Part shown: piece by piece, positions 5,538 to 5,999 of the stretch
Layout: the number at the start of each line of letters is the position of its first letter
Position numbering within the stretch: the stretch's first letter is position 1
From: Gemmatimonadota bacterium
Lineage (GTDB): Bacteria; Gemmatimonadota; Gemmatimonadetes; Gemmatimonadales; GWC2-71-9
Reading direction: 5' to 3'
NCBI GenBank assembly: GCA_025360265.1
Contig: JANYCP010000155.1
Location: 1 to 5,999 of the forward strand
Length of the DNA: 5,999 bases
Translations under genes and position numbers: made by a program
The notes under the pieces: generated by a model
Databases searched by the model: none
Seen by the model: only the letters and a program-made list of their open reading frames with translations
What the model was told of the DNA's origin: nothing

Positions 5538-5999
5538 GATCGAAGCCTGTGTCGACACGCTCACTTCCGCGCGCAATGCAGAGGCGGGCGGGTCCGATCG
5601 GATCGAGCTCTGCGACAACCTCGGTGATGCGGGCACGACGCCGAGCCATGGAACGCTCCGCCTGGCGCTCGAACAACTCGAACTCATCGTCTTTCCGATC
5701 ATCCGGCCGCGTGGTGGTGGCTTTGTCTACGACGACAATGACGTGGCCGTGATGCGCGCCGATTTGCAGCATGCGCGCGACCTGGGCGCTCCGGGTGCGG
5801 TGATCGGAGCCATTACCGCCGAAGGCGATGTACACGAAGAAGTGACTGCAGCCCTGCGCGCCGATGCCCCAGACATGCAAATCACCTTTCATCGCGCCTT
5901 CGATGTCTGCCGCGATCCGCACGCTGCGCTCGAGACATTGATCAAGCTGGGAATCAATCGCGTGCTGACGTCCGGTCAGGCGGCGACGGCGTGGGAGGG
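5512..5999 (+). CDS. cutC: CutC family protein, C-terminally cut by the window edge
   Basis: An open frame of 162 codons runs to the window end; family members are usually about 240-250 residues, so roughly two thirds is present. Conserved blocks of this TIM-barrel family are IEACVDTLTSARNAEAGGSD at 10-29, RIELCDNL at 30-37, TTPSHG at 42-47, IIRPRGGGFVY at 63-73, GAVIGAIT at 95-102, ITFHRAFDVCRDP at 124-136 and RVLTSGQAATAWEG at the edge. The family was named for copper tolerance in E. coli, but a direct copper role is disputed and no metal-binding cluster is obvious here. ATG 5512 is the only usual start codon after the in-frame TAA at 5479. It lies within a tandem repeat, has no Shine-Dalgarno, and gives a nine-residue, low-conservation lead. 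It begins 49 nt after the transporter gene on the same strand, so co-transcription is plausible despite the intervening palindrome. Confidence 0.9.
   Translation, partial: MTHDQRPTTIEACVDTLTSARNAEAGGSDRIELCDNLGDAGTTPSHGTLRLALEQLELIVFPIIRPRGGGFVYDDNDVAVMRADLQHARDLGAPGAVIGAITAEGDVHEEVTAALRADAPDMQITFHRAFDVCRDPHAALETLIKLGINRVLTSGQAATAWE

Noticed and set aside
5392..5922. A 176-codon minus-strand open frame at the right end
   Set aside because: It crosses the palindrome and heptad repeats and is antisense to both the transporter end and the clear CutC frame; no domain is recognisable.

Overview
The window is GC-rich (roughly 60-65% by eye) and densely coded, with GTG starts, 4-nt GTGA stop/start overlaps and few Shine-Dalgarno sequences. 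It looks like chromosomal DNA of a free-living, Gram-negative-type bacterium, since it has a lipoprotein signal and an exported glycosidase. The gene set (GH20 with a helical C-terminal extension, DUF1080 lipoprotein, NupG-like transporter, standalone MOSC protein) would suit Gemmatimonadota or a similar soil/sediment phylum. That placement is an inference; no rRNA or other phylogenetic marker is present.

Left part, minus strand (positions 1-1310): a tight three-gene unit. It is transcribed as a COG3324-type VOC/glyoxalase-fold protein, then a mARC/YcbX-like MOSC protein, then the start of an AlaX-type alanyl-tRNA editing protein that runs off the left edge. Spacing is a few nucleotides between the first two genes and a 4-nt GTGA overlap between the second and third.

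Divergent gap (1325-1418): 94 nt that must hold the control signals of both transcription units. No convincing promoter could be read in it.

Right part, plus strand (1419-5999): a secreted GH20 beta-N-acetylhexosaminidase, a DUF1080 (3-keto-glycoside hydrolase family) lipoprotein, a NupG-family MFS symporter overlapping it by 4 nt, and a CutC-family protein cut by the right edge. The first three read as one pathway: extracytoplasmic removal of terminal N-acetylhexosamine, hydrolysis of a (keto-)glycoside at the membrane, and uptake of the product. CutC may be a fourth member with a non-copper role. Between the transporter and cutC is a perfect 20-bp palindrome followed by four copies of a 7-bp repeat (CAAYGAC). 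The first copy contains the cutC start codon, so a dispersed repeat element may have reshaped that junction.

No rRNA, tRNA, CRISPR array, transposase, phage gene or integration site was seen. No clearly novel multi-gene system is visible. The most interesting points are the composition of the glycan cluster and the repeat at the cutC start.
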